From Kordiimonas sp. SCSIO 12610 (GTDB lineage: Bacteria > Pseudomonadota > Alphaproteobacteria > Sphingomonadales > Kordiimonadaceae): a stretch of 64,000 bases of DNA. This document shows, piece after piece, positions 56,862-64,000 of the stretch. Every line of letters starts with the position of its first letter. The first letter of the stretch is position 1. The position numbers and the translations under genes are program-made. The notes beneath the pieces are model-generated. The model saw nothing but the letters and a program-made list of their open reading frames with translations. It had not been told where the DNA came from and did no database searches. The DNA is taken from assembly GCF_024398015.1 (NCBI RefSeq), contig NZ_CP073747.1:124001-188000 (forward strand), in the 5' to 3' direction.

Positions 56862-57812
56862 TTAGGCAATTTTACTTTCGATTGCCTTCCAAATATCAGC
56901 CTCCAGTTTAACACCATCAAATGCATTGATCGATTGAAGGCCTGTGGGTGATGTTACATTAATTTCCGTTAGCCAATCACCGATCACGTCGATACCTACA
57001 AAAATTAGGCCGCGCTTTTTAAGCTCAGGTCCAAGCCTTGCGCAAATTTCTTGTTCCCGCTCTGTTAGAATAGATTTGGCGGCCGCACCACCGGCCACCA
57101 GATTAGAGCGTATTTCGCCCTTTGCTGGAATGCGATTAACAGCGCCCGCGGCTTCACCATCAATAAGAATGATGCGTTTATCACCACCAACAACATCAGG
57201 TAAAAACTTTTGAACCATTACGGGTTCACGGTTAAGGCCAAGGAACATTTCCATCAAACTTCCAAGGTTAGAGTCGTTTTCCCGCAAATGAAATACCCCG
57301 GCACCACCGTTACCATATAAAGGCTTAATAATGATTTCACCGTGTTTTTCGCGGAAAGCTTTTACCTCATCTTCGCGGCGGGTGATCATTGTTGGTGGCA
57401 TAAGGTCGAGGAACTGCGTTACAAATAATTTTTCGGGCGCATTTCTAACTTCTGTTGGGTTGTTCACAACAAGTGTATTCGGGTGTACTAGATCCAGAAG
57501 ATGAGTTGCAGTGATATAAGCCATATCAAAAGGTGGATCTTGCCGCATCAAAACAACGTCCATTTCGCTAATTTTGATCATCTCTTCTTGGCCAAATGTG
57601 AAATGATTGCCCTCTTCTCTTCGGACTGTAACCTGATGGGCCTTTGCACGAACTTCCCCTTCATCATAAGTAAGATCTTCTGCAAGATAGTGCCAAATTT
57701 TATGTCCCCGTTCTTGTGCTTCCAACATCAAAACAAAGGTACTATCACCGTTGATATTAACGGTATCCATCGGGTCCATCTGAACTGCGACTTTTAGTGT
57801 TTTTGTAGCCAT
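56862..57812 (-). CDS. gshB: Glutathione synthetase
   Basis: A 316-residue ATP-grasp enzyme for the last step of glutathione synthesis. VAVQMDPMDTVN start, MRQDPPFDMAYI, IIKPLYGNGGAGVFHL (ATP-grasp loop) and the terminal INVTSPTGLQSIN match the family. It is convergent with parB and preceded by a ribosome site AAGGA. It is the last gene of rsmI-yraN-gshB on the minus strand. Confidence 0.97.
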   Translation of the reverse strand: MATKTLKVAVQMDPMDTVNINGDSTFVLMLEAQERGHKIWHYLAEDLTYDEGEVRAKAHQVTVRREEGNHFTFGQEEMIKISEMDVVLMRQDPPFDMAYITATHLLDLVHPNTLVVNNPTEVRNAPEKLFVTQFLDLMPPTMITRREDEVKAFREKHGEIIIKPLYGNGGAGVFHLRENDSNLGSLMEMFLGLNREPVMVQKFLPDVVGGDKRIILIDGEAAGAVNRIPAKGEIRSNLVAGGAAAKSILTEREQEICARLGPELKKRGLIFVGIDVIGDWLTEINVTSPTGLQSINAFDGVKLEADIWKAIESKIA

Positions 57813-57860
57813 TAAACTATTCCTTTGTTCTCCTACTGAAGGGCATCCAATAGAAGTATT

Positions 57861-58229
57861 TTATTCGCCTAATCTCCAAGCCTGCTTGATATGGATTGGA
57901 AATCGGTTTGGTACAATGGCGATAAGATCAAACCTTGGTGATATATAGTCCGAAGCCTTTGAATTTTTAAGCCATAATTCGGTACAGCGTTCAATTCGTC
58001 GTTTTTGTTTATAGCTTATGGATTGAAGCGCTACTTCGATCGATTGCCGCGCTTTAACCTCAACAATGGCCAGGGTGTTTCCCTTTTTGGCAATGATATC
58101 TATTTCACCGACCTTTGTTTTAAAGCGATTTTTCAGGATCTTATATCCTTTCAACCGTAACCATAACCGAGCATACAGTTCTGCCCGTCGTCCTCTTTTT
58201 TCTGCAATTTTGCGGTTATATTTTGCCAT
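57861..58229 (-). CDS. YraN-family (UPF0102) nuclease-fold protein
   Basis: A 122-residue protein of the restriction-endonuclease-like UPF0102 family: GRRAELYARLWLRLKGYKIL, KVGEIDIIAKKGNTLAIVEVKAR with the D-ExK metal-binding core. The function is unproven but may relate to DNA uptake or repair. It lies between rsmI (8 bases) and gshB; the same neighbourhood (rsmI, yraN, lpoA-like) occurs in E. coli. Confidence 0.93.
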   Translation of the reverse strand: MAKYNRKIAEKRGRRAELYARLWLRLKGYKILKNRFKTKVGEIDIIAKKGNTLAIVEVKARQSIEVALQSISYKQKRRIERCTELWLKNSKASDYISPRFDLIAIVPNRFPIHIKQAWRLGE

Positions 58230-58237
58230 ATTGAGAA

Positions 58238-59158
58238 CTATTCGTCGTTAGACAACTCTATTGCCCTAGCATAAATTTCTTTTTTACGCTTGCCTGTTAG
58301 TTCAGCAATAAACTGAGATGCTGATTTTACACTCATATGTTTTAAGGCAAGCTTAATCGCTTTGTCCTGATCAAAAGACAATAATGCATCATCATCAATA
58401 TTTTCCGGAGGACCAATAATGACGACAGCTTCGCCCTTTGGCGCACCGTTATCTCTGTAATATTCCATTAAAGATAATAAATTGTCCCGCCTAACTTCTT
58501 CAAATTTTTTCGTAAGCTCGCGGCATACTGCGGCCATCCGATTACCAAAAACTGTATAAGCATCGCTAATGCATTCTGGCAGCCGCCTGGTGCTTTCATA
58601 AAAAACCAAACTGGCTTGAATTTTACTTACCCCATCGAACCATTTTTGGCGCGCCTGCTGTTTGTTTGGCGGAAAACCCATGAATAAAAAACGATCTGTC
58701 GGGAGCCCTGCAATTGATAATGCTGTGGTAACAGCGGCAGCACCAGGTATTGCATAGACGGCTATCTTTAAATCCTGGGCCTCTGCCACCAATTTATATC
58801 CAGGGTCTGATATTAACGGCGTTCCGGCGTCTGAAATTAGGGCAATTGTTTCACCCTGTTGAAGCTTGTTTAATAGTCGCTCTCTGTCCTTTGAACTACT
58901 GTGTTCATGGTATGCAATCAGAGGTTTTTTTATGAGAAATGCATTTAAAAGCTTGCTGCTGATACGCGTATCTTCGCAGGCAATATAATCCACATTTTCT
59001 AAAACCCGTTTTGCACGAGGGGTTAAGTCTTCCAGGTTTCCGATGGGAGTTGCAACAATATAGAGGCCATTTGAAATCCGGCTTTGTTTGCTTACTCTGG
59101 TTTTCTCTGATTGCGCTATATCTTTACTGTCGTCATGTTTCGACCCTGTTTCCGTCAT
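58238..59158 (-). CDS. rsmI: 16S rRNA 2'-O-methyltransferase RsmI
   Basis: A 306-residue SAM enzyme of the tetrapyrrole-methylase fold that methylates the ribose of C1402 in 16S rRNA. LYIVATPIGNLEDLTPRA and ISDAGTPLISDPG are diagnostic, with the FMGFPP segment following. An extra charged N-terminal tail of about 25 residues precedes the domain. It is divergent from the LpoA-like gene, 140 bases apart. Confidence 0.96.
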   Translation of the reverse strand: MTETGSKHDDSKDIAQSEKTRVSKQSRISNGLYIVATPIGNLEDLTPRAKRVLENVDYIACEDTRISSKLLNAFLIKKPLIAYHEHSSSKDRERLLNKLQQGETIALISDAGTPLISDPGYKLVAEAQDLKIAVYAIPGAAAVTTALSIAGLPTDRFLFMGFPPNKQQARQKWFDGVSKIQASLVFYESTRRLPECISDAYTVFGNRMAAVCRELTKKFEEVRRDNLLSLMEYYRDNGAPKGEAVVIIGPPENIDDDALLSFDQDKAIKLALKHMSVKSASQFIAELTGKRKKEIYARAIELSNDE

Positions 59159-59298
59159 GTTTTTTATCCATAGTACTGAAATCTAATATCGTGATATGTA
59201 TTCTAGGTGTATATAACGACTTGAATTATTGTGGCTAAAGTATCGCTATCCAGGCGTCAATTAGCATATTTTATGACTGGGTTTATACAGGTATTATA

Positions 59299-60693
59299 AT
59301 GAAAAGCAGAGTGATAGCTAAATCATTTATAAAAATTAGAGTGTTATCTGTATTTATTCTCGCTGCTTGTGGGGCTCAAACACCAGAACGTATATTAGAG
59401 CGCGAAATTGTAGACACCAGACCTGTTATTGAAACAGAACAAGATACTCAGGATACCGAAGATCAGACGCTACAATCAAAAGGTGATGGCTCTGATAATA
59501 AAGTTCAGGTTAAAATAGCAATCCTATTACCCCTTACGGGTGATGTTGGGGAAACCGGAAAAGCACTTTTAAATGCTGCAACGATGGCGCTTTTTGATGC
59601 GTATGACCCAAGGTTACAGCTTTTACCCTATGATACTAAAGCAAGCATCGAAGAAACAGAAATAGCAACACACAAAGCATTAAACGACGGTGCGGATATC
59701 ATCATTGGTCCCCTTCTAAGTGAGAATGTAAAGGCCGCCGGCAGTATTGCGGGTAGTGCGAATATTCCTTTGCTTGGTTTTTCCAATGATTATACGGCGG
59801 CATCACCGAATAGCTTTATCCTCGGGTTTTTACCTGAAAATGAGGTTCGCCGTGTCGTTAATTATGCCGTGGCAAATGGTTATGAGAAATTTGCAGGCTT
59901 GTTTCCAGAAGGACGCTACGGCGATCAGGTGCGCATGGCTTATGGGTTGGCTGTGAACAATAATGATGCCGAGGTTTCAACAATTGAAACGTATCAAAAT
60001 GATGCTGATCAGGTCTTCGAGCCTGTTAAAAATTTAGCGGATTATGACAGACGCAGACGGGCCCATAGAAACGAGGTTCGATATCTCCAATCTTTAAATG
60101 ACGACCTTACTGATGAAATTGTCACTAAACTTAATGATAGCGAGGTTTTGGGGGACTTGCCTTTTGATACTGTTATTGTTCCAGAAGGTGGCGCCTTGCT
60201 TCGCACCTTAGCACCACTACTGCCATTTTATGAGGTCGACACGGAAAAAGTGAAGGTTCTCGGGACAGGTTTATGGAATGATAAAACGCTAACAAATGAA
60301 CCACCATTGTATGGTGCATGGTTTGCTGCTCCAGATCCATCATTAACGGATACTTTTAGTAAACGTTTTATTGATTTATTTTCTGAGCAACCGCCACGTA
60401 TCGCAACGCTTTCGTATGATGCTGTAGGCCTTATTGCTAGCTTGATTAAAGAGGATATTGGTTCAACTAATCCGAAGGCTAAGAAGTCAAATTACTTTAC
60501 CCGTGAAGCGTTAACAGACCCCAGCGGTTTTAAAGGTGTTGATGGCCTGTTTCGGTTATTGCCCGATGGAACCAACGAACGTGCTTTAGCTGTTGTTGAA
60601 ATTCAGCGGGGTAAGTTTGAAGTTGTATCGGCTGCGCCAGACGCTTTTCCTTCGTTTGGCTATAGCCTCACACGAGCAGCTTTGCCAAAATAG
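59299..60693 (+). CDS. LpoA-like penicillin-binding-protein activator lipoprotein
   Basis: A 464-residue lipoprotein. Lipobox LAAC places the lipid Cys at about residue 24; a charged linker (residues 30–70) is followed by a periplasmic-binding-protein fold (VKIAILLPLTGDVGETGKALLNAATMAL at about 72–99, then IIIGPLLSENVKAA). It resembles the C-terminal domain of LpoA/YraM without the TPR-like N domain, as in other alphaproteobacteria. A role in activating PBP1-type synthases is inferred from the rsmI–yraN–lpoA neighbourhood. Its last 26 bases overlap convergent hemW. Confidence 0.87.
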   Translation: MKSRVIAKSFIKIRVLSVFILAACGAQTPERILEREIVDTRPVIETEQDTQDTEDQTLQSKGDGSDNKVQVKIAILLPLTGDVGETGKALLNAATMALFDAYDPRLQLLPYDTKASIEETEIATHKALNDGADIIIGPLLSENVKAAGSIAGSANIPLLGFSNDYTAASPNSFILGFLPENEVRRVVNYAVANGYEKFAGLFPEGRYGDQVRMAYGLAVNNNDAEVSTIETYQNDADQVFEPVKNLADYDRRRRAHRNEVRYLQSLNDDLTDEIVTKLNDSEVLGDLPFDTVIVPEGGALLRTLAPLLPFYEVDTEKVKVLGTGLWNDKTLTNEPPLYGAWFAAPDPSLTDTFSKRFIDLFSEQPPRIATLSYDAVGLIASLIKEDIGSTNPKAKKSNYFTREALTDPSGFKGVDGLFRLLPDGTNERALAVVEIQRGKFEVVSAAPDAFPSFGYSLTRAALPK

Positions 60694-61861
60694 CGTTCAA
60701 CAAAGGCAAGCCTTTTTCTGTTAATTGAAAATGGGTTTGATTAGAGGTTAAAAAACCTTCTGACTTAAGCGCTTCAAAGTTTGAATCATCGATGTAAGCT
60801 TCGATCGGATTACCTGTTTTTTCCTTAAAACTTGCCTTATCCAGTCCGCGGTTAAGGCGTAGTCCCATCATTATAATTTCAATTGCACGGTCATAAGGTG
60901 TGACATGATCTAGTGAGTTTATACCTGATTTTTGATGTGCGATCGCTTTTAACCAGTCTTCCGGCCTTTTCACTTGGCTATGAGCGATAGCACTGAACGG
61001 TTTCTCGCCAGGTAACCTCCCATGCGCACCAGGGCCCAGCCCTATATAATAATCGCCTTGCCAATAACAAAGATTATGTCTGCTTTTTTCACCATATCGC
61101 GCATGATTGGATATTTCATAGGCAGGTAAACCTGCCGACACGGTTAAATCCTGCGTTAAAGCATATAATTCTGCTGAGTCTTCCTCATCGGGAAGGGTAA
61201 ATTTACCGCGGTGGAATTGGTGATAAAAGGCTGTGCCCTCTTCAATCGTTAATTGGTATAAAGATAGATGACTAGGGTCAAAAGACAAGGCTTCTGATAG
61301 CTCGGTTTTCCAGTCCATAAGTGTTTGGTTTGGGCGGGCATAGATAAGGTCGAAACTTACGCGCGCAAATGTTTCACGAGCAACATTCAGTGCCTTTATG
61401 GCCTCACTGGCATTATGTAATCGACCAAGGAATTTCAGCGCGTCATCTCGTAAAGATTGAATGCCGACAGAAATTCGGTTTACCCCCGCACCTTTATAGT
61501 CACGGAATCTATCCGCTTCAATGCTGGAAGGATTGGCTTCCAGCGTGATCTCGATATCATTATTCTGAAATCCCCATTTTTGTCTGATTGCATCAATTAT
61601 AATCGCAGTAGTTTCAGGCTCCATCAGGCTTGGTGTACCGCCGCCGAAGAAAATAGATTTGGCAGACAGGTTTGGAAACCTCTCAGCGAAAAAGTCGATT
61701 TCCTGTAAAAAGGCCTGCCGCCAAGAAACGTGATCAACGCTTTCACGGACGTGGCTGTTAAAATCACAGTAAGGGCATTTTTTCAGGCAAAAAGGCCAAT
61801 GCACATAAATTGCTGCAGGCGCTGATATATTATTCGAATGAAGTATAGTCGTCTCAGACAT
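60668..61861 (-). CDS. hemW: Radical-SAM heme chaperone HemW
   Basis: A 397-residue radical-SAM protein. The iron-sulfur motif CxxxCxxC is Cys25, Cys29, Cys32 in PFCLKKCPYCDFNSH; the next residues FFGGGTPSLM and a HemN C-terminal domain follow. HemW (formerly called oxygen-independent coproporphyrinogen oxidase-like) is thought to deliver heme; it lacks a HemN-specific extra Cys. It is the third gene of rph-rdgB-hemW, two bases after rdgB. Confidence 0.94.
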   Translation of the reverse strand: MSETTILHSNNISAPAAIYVHWPFCLKKCPYCDFNSHVRESVDHVSWRQAFLQEIDFFAERFPNLSAKSIFFGGGTPSLMEPETTAIIIDAIRQKWGFQNNDIEITLEANPSSIEADRFRDYKGAGVNRISVGIQSLRDDALKFLGRLHNASEAIKALNVARETFARVSFDLIYARPNQTLMDWKTELSEALSFDPSHLSLYQLTIEEGTAFYHQFHRGKFTLPDEEDSAELYALTQDLTVSAGLPAYEISNHARYGEKSRHNLCYWQGDYYIGLGPGAHGRLPGEKPFSAIAHSQVKRPEDWLKAIAHQKSGINSLDHVTPYDRAIEIIMMGLRLNRGLDKASFKEKTGNPIEAYIDDSNFEALKSEGFLTSNQTHFQLTEKGLPLLNAILAKLLV

Positions 61862-61863
61862 AA

Positions 61864-62469
61864 TCAGTTTTTAAAGCAAGCGTCTATAAGCTGCTTAAAG
61901 GCATCTGCCCTGTGGCTCATGGCGTGTTTTTTTGCTGGTTCCATTTCAGCAAATGTCATGTCATAGCCGTCTGGGATAAAAAATGGATCATATCCAAAAC
62001 CTTTATTACCGCGCATTGGCCATGTGATTGAGCCAAAAACTTTGCCTTCAAAACTTTCCATATGCCCATCAGGCCATGCAAGTGTGAGGGCACAGGTAAA
62101 GTTTGCAGTACGGTTTTCATTGTTACCCATTGCTTCATTCACTTTGTGCATTGCAAGGGTGAAATCCTTCTCTGGCCCACCCCAGCGCGCGCTAAAAATT
62201 CCAGGTTCTCCGTTTAGGGCAACTACCTCAAGGCCGCTATCATCTGATAGTGCGGGCAGGTTAGCGGCTTTTGCTGCCGCAATCGCTTTGATCTCAGCGT
62301 TAGCAATAAAGCTATCACCGTCTTCAACAGGTTCTGGTAAATCAAGATCACCGGCAGAAATTGTTTTAACGCCAAAAGGCTCTAAAAGTTCACCAATTTC
62401 GCGGACTTTACCTTTGTTGTGGCTTGCAATAACAAGTGTATTTCCATCAAAATGCCGATGATCTATCAT
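61864..62469 (-). CDS. rdgB: dITP/XTP pyrophosphatase RdgB
   Basis: A 201-residue Ham1/RdgB enzyme that removes deaminated purine nucleotides. [11 protein letters not shown], the LSDDSGLEV motif and FSARWGG are present. ATG 62469 is chosen since AAAGG precedes it and upstream in-frame starts fall inside rph. It is coupled to rph and hemW. Confidence 0.96.
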   Translation of the reverse strand: MIDHRHFDGNTLVIASHNKGKVREIGELLEPFGVKTISAGDLDLPEPVEDGDSFIANAEIKAIAAAKAANLPALSDDSGLEVVALNGEPGIFSARWGGPEKDFTLAMHKVNEAMGNNENRTANFTCALTLAWPDGHMESFEGKVFGSITWPMRGNKGFGYDPFFIPDGYDMTFAEMEPAKKHAMSHRADAFKQLIDACFKN

Positions 62470-62479
62470 AATGAAACCT

Positions 62480-63196
62480 TTAAATGTTAAGTGCAGACGC
62501 TTGTGCAGATTTGATTTGATCGCATCCAATACGGGCGAGCCTTAGAAGGCGAAGAAACTCTTCTTCTGAAAACGGCTCTTCTTCTGCTGTTGATTGAATT
62601 TCAACAATGCCGCCTTTGCCGGTTAGCACAAAATTGGCATCGGTTTCGGCGGCGCTATCTTCATCATAATCAAGATCAAGAACCGGAGTGCCCTCATAAA
62701 TACCACAGGAAATGGCGGCGATGCTGTCTGTAAACGGCATTTCCTTGATATGGCCATTTTCAAGCATCCAGCTAAAACATTGATGCAGGGCAACATATGC
62801 CCCTGAAATTGACGCTGTACGTGTACCACCGTCGGCCTGAATTACATCACAGTCGAGGCGAACCTGACGTTCACCCAAAAGTTCAAGATCAACAACAGCA
62901 CGCATTGCGCGGCCAATTAGGCGCTGGATTTCCTGTGTACGCCCAGACTGCTTACCTTTTGCAGCCTCACGCGGCATACGGCCATGTGTTGAGCGCGGTA
63001 ACATGCCGTATTCTGCTGTAATCCAACCCTTTCCTGTGTCGCGAAGCCAGCTAGGGGCCCGTTCTTCGAAGGTTGCAGTAATCAGCACATGCGTATGCCC
63101 AAACTTTACCATACAGCTGCCCTCTGCATGCTTGGCAAACCCCGGGGTCATTTCAATTGCACGCATTTCATCATTAGCGCGTCCACTTGGTCGCAT
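62480..63196 (-). CDS. rph: Ribonuclease PH
   Basis: A 238-residue phosphorolytic 3'-exoribonuclease that trims tRNA ends. [12 protein letters not shown] start, [14 protein letters not shown], and the [12 protein letters not shown] with [18 protein letters not shown] regions match RNase PH. ATG 63196 is chosen because AAGGG precedes it. It heads rph-rdgB-hemW and is divergent from hrcA, a conserved alphaproteobacterial order. Confidence 0.97.
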   Translation of the reverse strand: MRPSGRANDEMRAIEMTPGFAKHAEGSCMVKFGHTHVLITATFEERAPSWLRDTGKGWITAEYGMLPRSTHGRMPREAAKGKQSGRTQEIQRLIGRAMRAVVDLELLGERQVRLDCDVIQADGGTRTASISGAYVALHQCFSWMLENGHIKEMPFTDSIAAISCGIYEGTPVLDLDYDEDSAAETDANFVLTGKGGIVEIQSTAEEEPFSEEEFLRLLRLARIGCDQIKSAQASALNI

Positions 63197-63343
63197 AATC
63201 TTGCCCTTTTTGTTTTTTATCAAATTTGTGGCTTCTTTTTACTCGGGCTTAAGGATGCAGTCAAAGAAGAAAGCACAAGATTTTAAAGCCTGATTGACGA
63301 TATGAATGGACCACAATAAAGTCAGCTTCTAAAGGAAGTAGTG

Positions 63344-64000
63344 ATGGATATTGCGCAGCTTAACGAGCGATCAAAAGAGATTTTTAAGCATATCGTTGAA
63401 ACCTATCTTGAGACGGGTGATCCTGTTGGTTCCCGGACCATCAGTAAGGTTGGCGGTATTGACCTTTCTGCGGCGACAATTCGTAATGTCATGGCTGACC
63501 TTGAGCAATCTGGTCTTTTGATATCACCGCATACTTCAGCAGGGCGAATACCAACGGATACTGGCCTTCGTCTATTTGTAGACGGGATGATGGAAGTTGG
63601 GAATTTAACCCATTCCGAACGAGAGAGTATCCAAGGTACCTGTGCAGCAACTGGCCGGGTTTTTGAAGACATATTAAGCGATGCAACAAAGGCACTTTCA
63701 GGCCTTTCTAAATGCACATCGCTTGTGATGGTGCCAAAACATGATCAGACCATTCAACATATCGAGTTTGTATCTATCGCCCCCGATAAGGCGCTGGTAA
63801 TTCTGGTGGGGCAAAATGGAACTGTTGAAAACAGAGTTATTAATTTACCCGCTGGATTGCCGCCAAGCACTCTTGTGCAGGCGAGTAATTATTTAAATGC
63901 GCGCCTGGCAGGTAAAAATATAGACGATGTTAAAAATCAGATTGCTTATGAGCTAAGTGCAAGACAGGCAGAGCTTGATGGCTTGACGAGCAAGGTTGTT
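63344..64000 (+). CDS. hrcA: Heat-inducible transcription repressor HrcA (5' part)
   Basis: The first 219 codons of HrcA; the window ends before the stop. N-terminal winged helix RSKEIFKHIVETYLETGDPVGSRTISK (about residues 9–35) is followed by LSAATIRNVMADLEQSGL and TSAGRIPTD, all typical. HrcA represses chaperone genes through the CIRCE element. ATG 63344 is five bases after AAAGGAAG. No CIRCE element was found in this window; groESL, the likely target, and grpE, which usually follows hrcA, lie outside. Confidence 0.95.
   Translation, partial: MDIAQLNERSKEIFKHIVETYLETGDPVGSRTISKVGGIDLSAATIRNVMADLEQSGLLISPHTSAGRIPTDTGLRLFVDGMMEVGNLTHSERESIQGTCAATGRVFEDILSDATKALSGLSKCTSLVMVPKHDQTIQHIEFVSIAPDKALVILVGQNGTVENRVINLPAGLPPSTLVQASNYLNARLAGKNIDDVKNQIAYELSARQAELDGLTSKVV

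Noticed and set aside
61370-61385. TGTTTCACGAGCAACA in hemW, resembling parS
   Set aside because: Two mismatches to the 16-base consensus, one in the core CACGTG, and it lies outside the cluster. Probably chance.
1-64000. CRISPR arrays, insertion sequences, integrases, toxin-antitoxin pairs
   Set aside because: No spaced direct repeats, transposase motifs or paired small toxin/antitoxin genes were seen on either strand; the window looks like stable core chromosome.

Overview
The window reads as a stretch of an alphaproteobacterial chromosome around its replication origin. The evidence is gene order: a PPSR-family kinase, an AT-rich DnaA-box region, hemE, hemJ, rho, mnmE, mnmG, rsmG, parA and parB. 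This is the RP001–ori–hemE arrangement known from Caulobacter and Rickettsia. Other alphaproteobacterial hallmarks are the hisB-H-A-F-E order, DUF3576-leuS-lptE-holA, hrcA divergent from rph-rdgB-hemW, an RpoH-type promoter signature, SecB, and a Tim44-domain protein beside MltA. The DNA is fairly AT-rich, and a marine Kordiimonadales/Emcibacterales-type organism would fit, but that placement is a guess. No insertion sequence, prophage, CRISPR array or foreign island was seen.

Layout: 1–32 is the 5' part of a tRNA (probably Gly) running off the left edge. 0.2–5 kb holds translation and protein quality control (tRNA-editing deacylase, thioredoxin-TPR chaperone, LON-domain protein, Trm112-like, HIT, HslUV). 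5.2–8.3 kb is a tightly coupled histidine operon. 8.3–16 kb holds a TSUP permease, a Crp/Fnr regulator divergent from a membrane fatty-acid hydroxylase, comM, an XRE regulator, Smr, mltA, a Tim44-domain protein and FxsA. 16–21.4 kb holds secB and the leuS-lptE-holA operon. 21.5–35.3 kb is mixed: an orphan outer-membrane protein, ThiE-like, YggS, L,D-transpeptidase, RibA, an orphan response regulator, xthA, lolA, ftsK, UbiH-like, a trypsin-like protease and dapB. 35.4–38.5 kb is an accessory cassette of a TetR regulator divergent from a parallel beta-helix protein and a diheme cytochrome. 38.5–41.8 kb is dnaK-dnaJ. 42–46.8 kb holds lepB and the dnaQ-coaE-aroE-maf-ppsR group on the minus strand.

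The predicted origin is 46766–47213: five perfect DnaA boxes and a 30-bp run of only A and T. Most genes to its left point left and most to its right point right, as expected for two replichores. Between 51.9 and 54.4 kb lie three perfect parS sites and one single-mismatch parS site, inside or next to mnmE, mnmG and rsmG and just before parA-parB. Origin, centromere and partition proteins therefore sit within 10 kb.

Heat-shock control is visible at several points. hslVU and dnaK each have a strong RpoH-like promoter (CTTG, 18 bases, then a CYTAT-like box), and the window ends inside hrcA. Nearly everything is recognisable core genome. The least explained items are the TetR/beta-helix/cytochrome cassette, the beta-barrel protein at 21.6 kb and the acidic protein at 27.2 kb.
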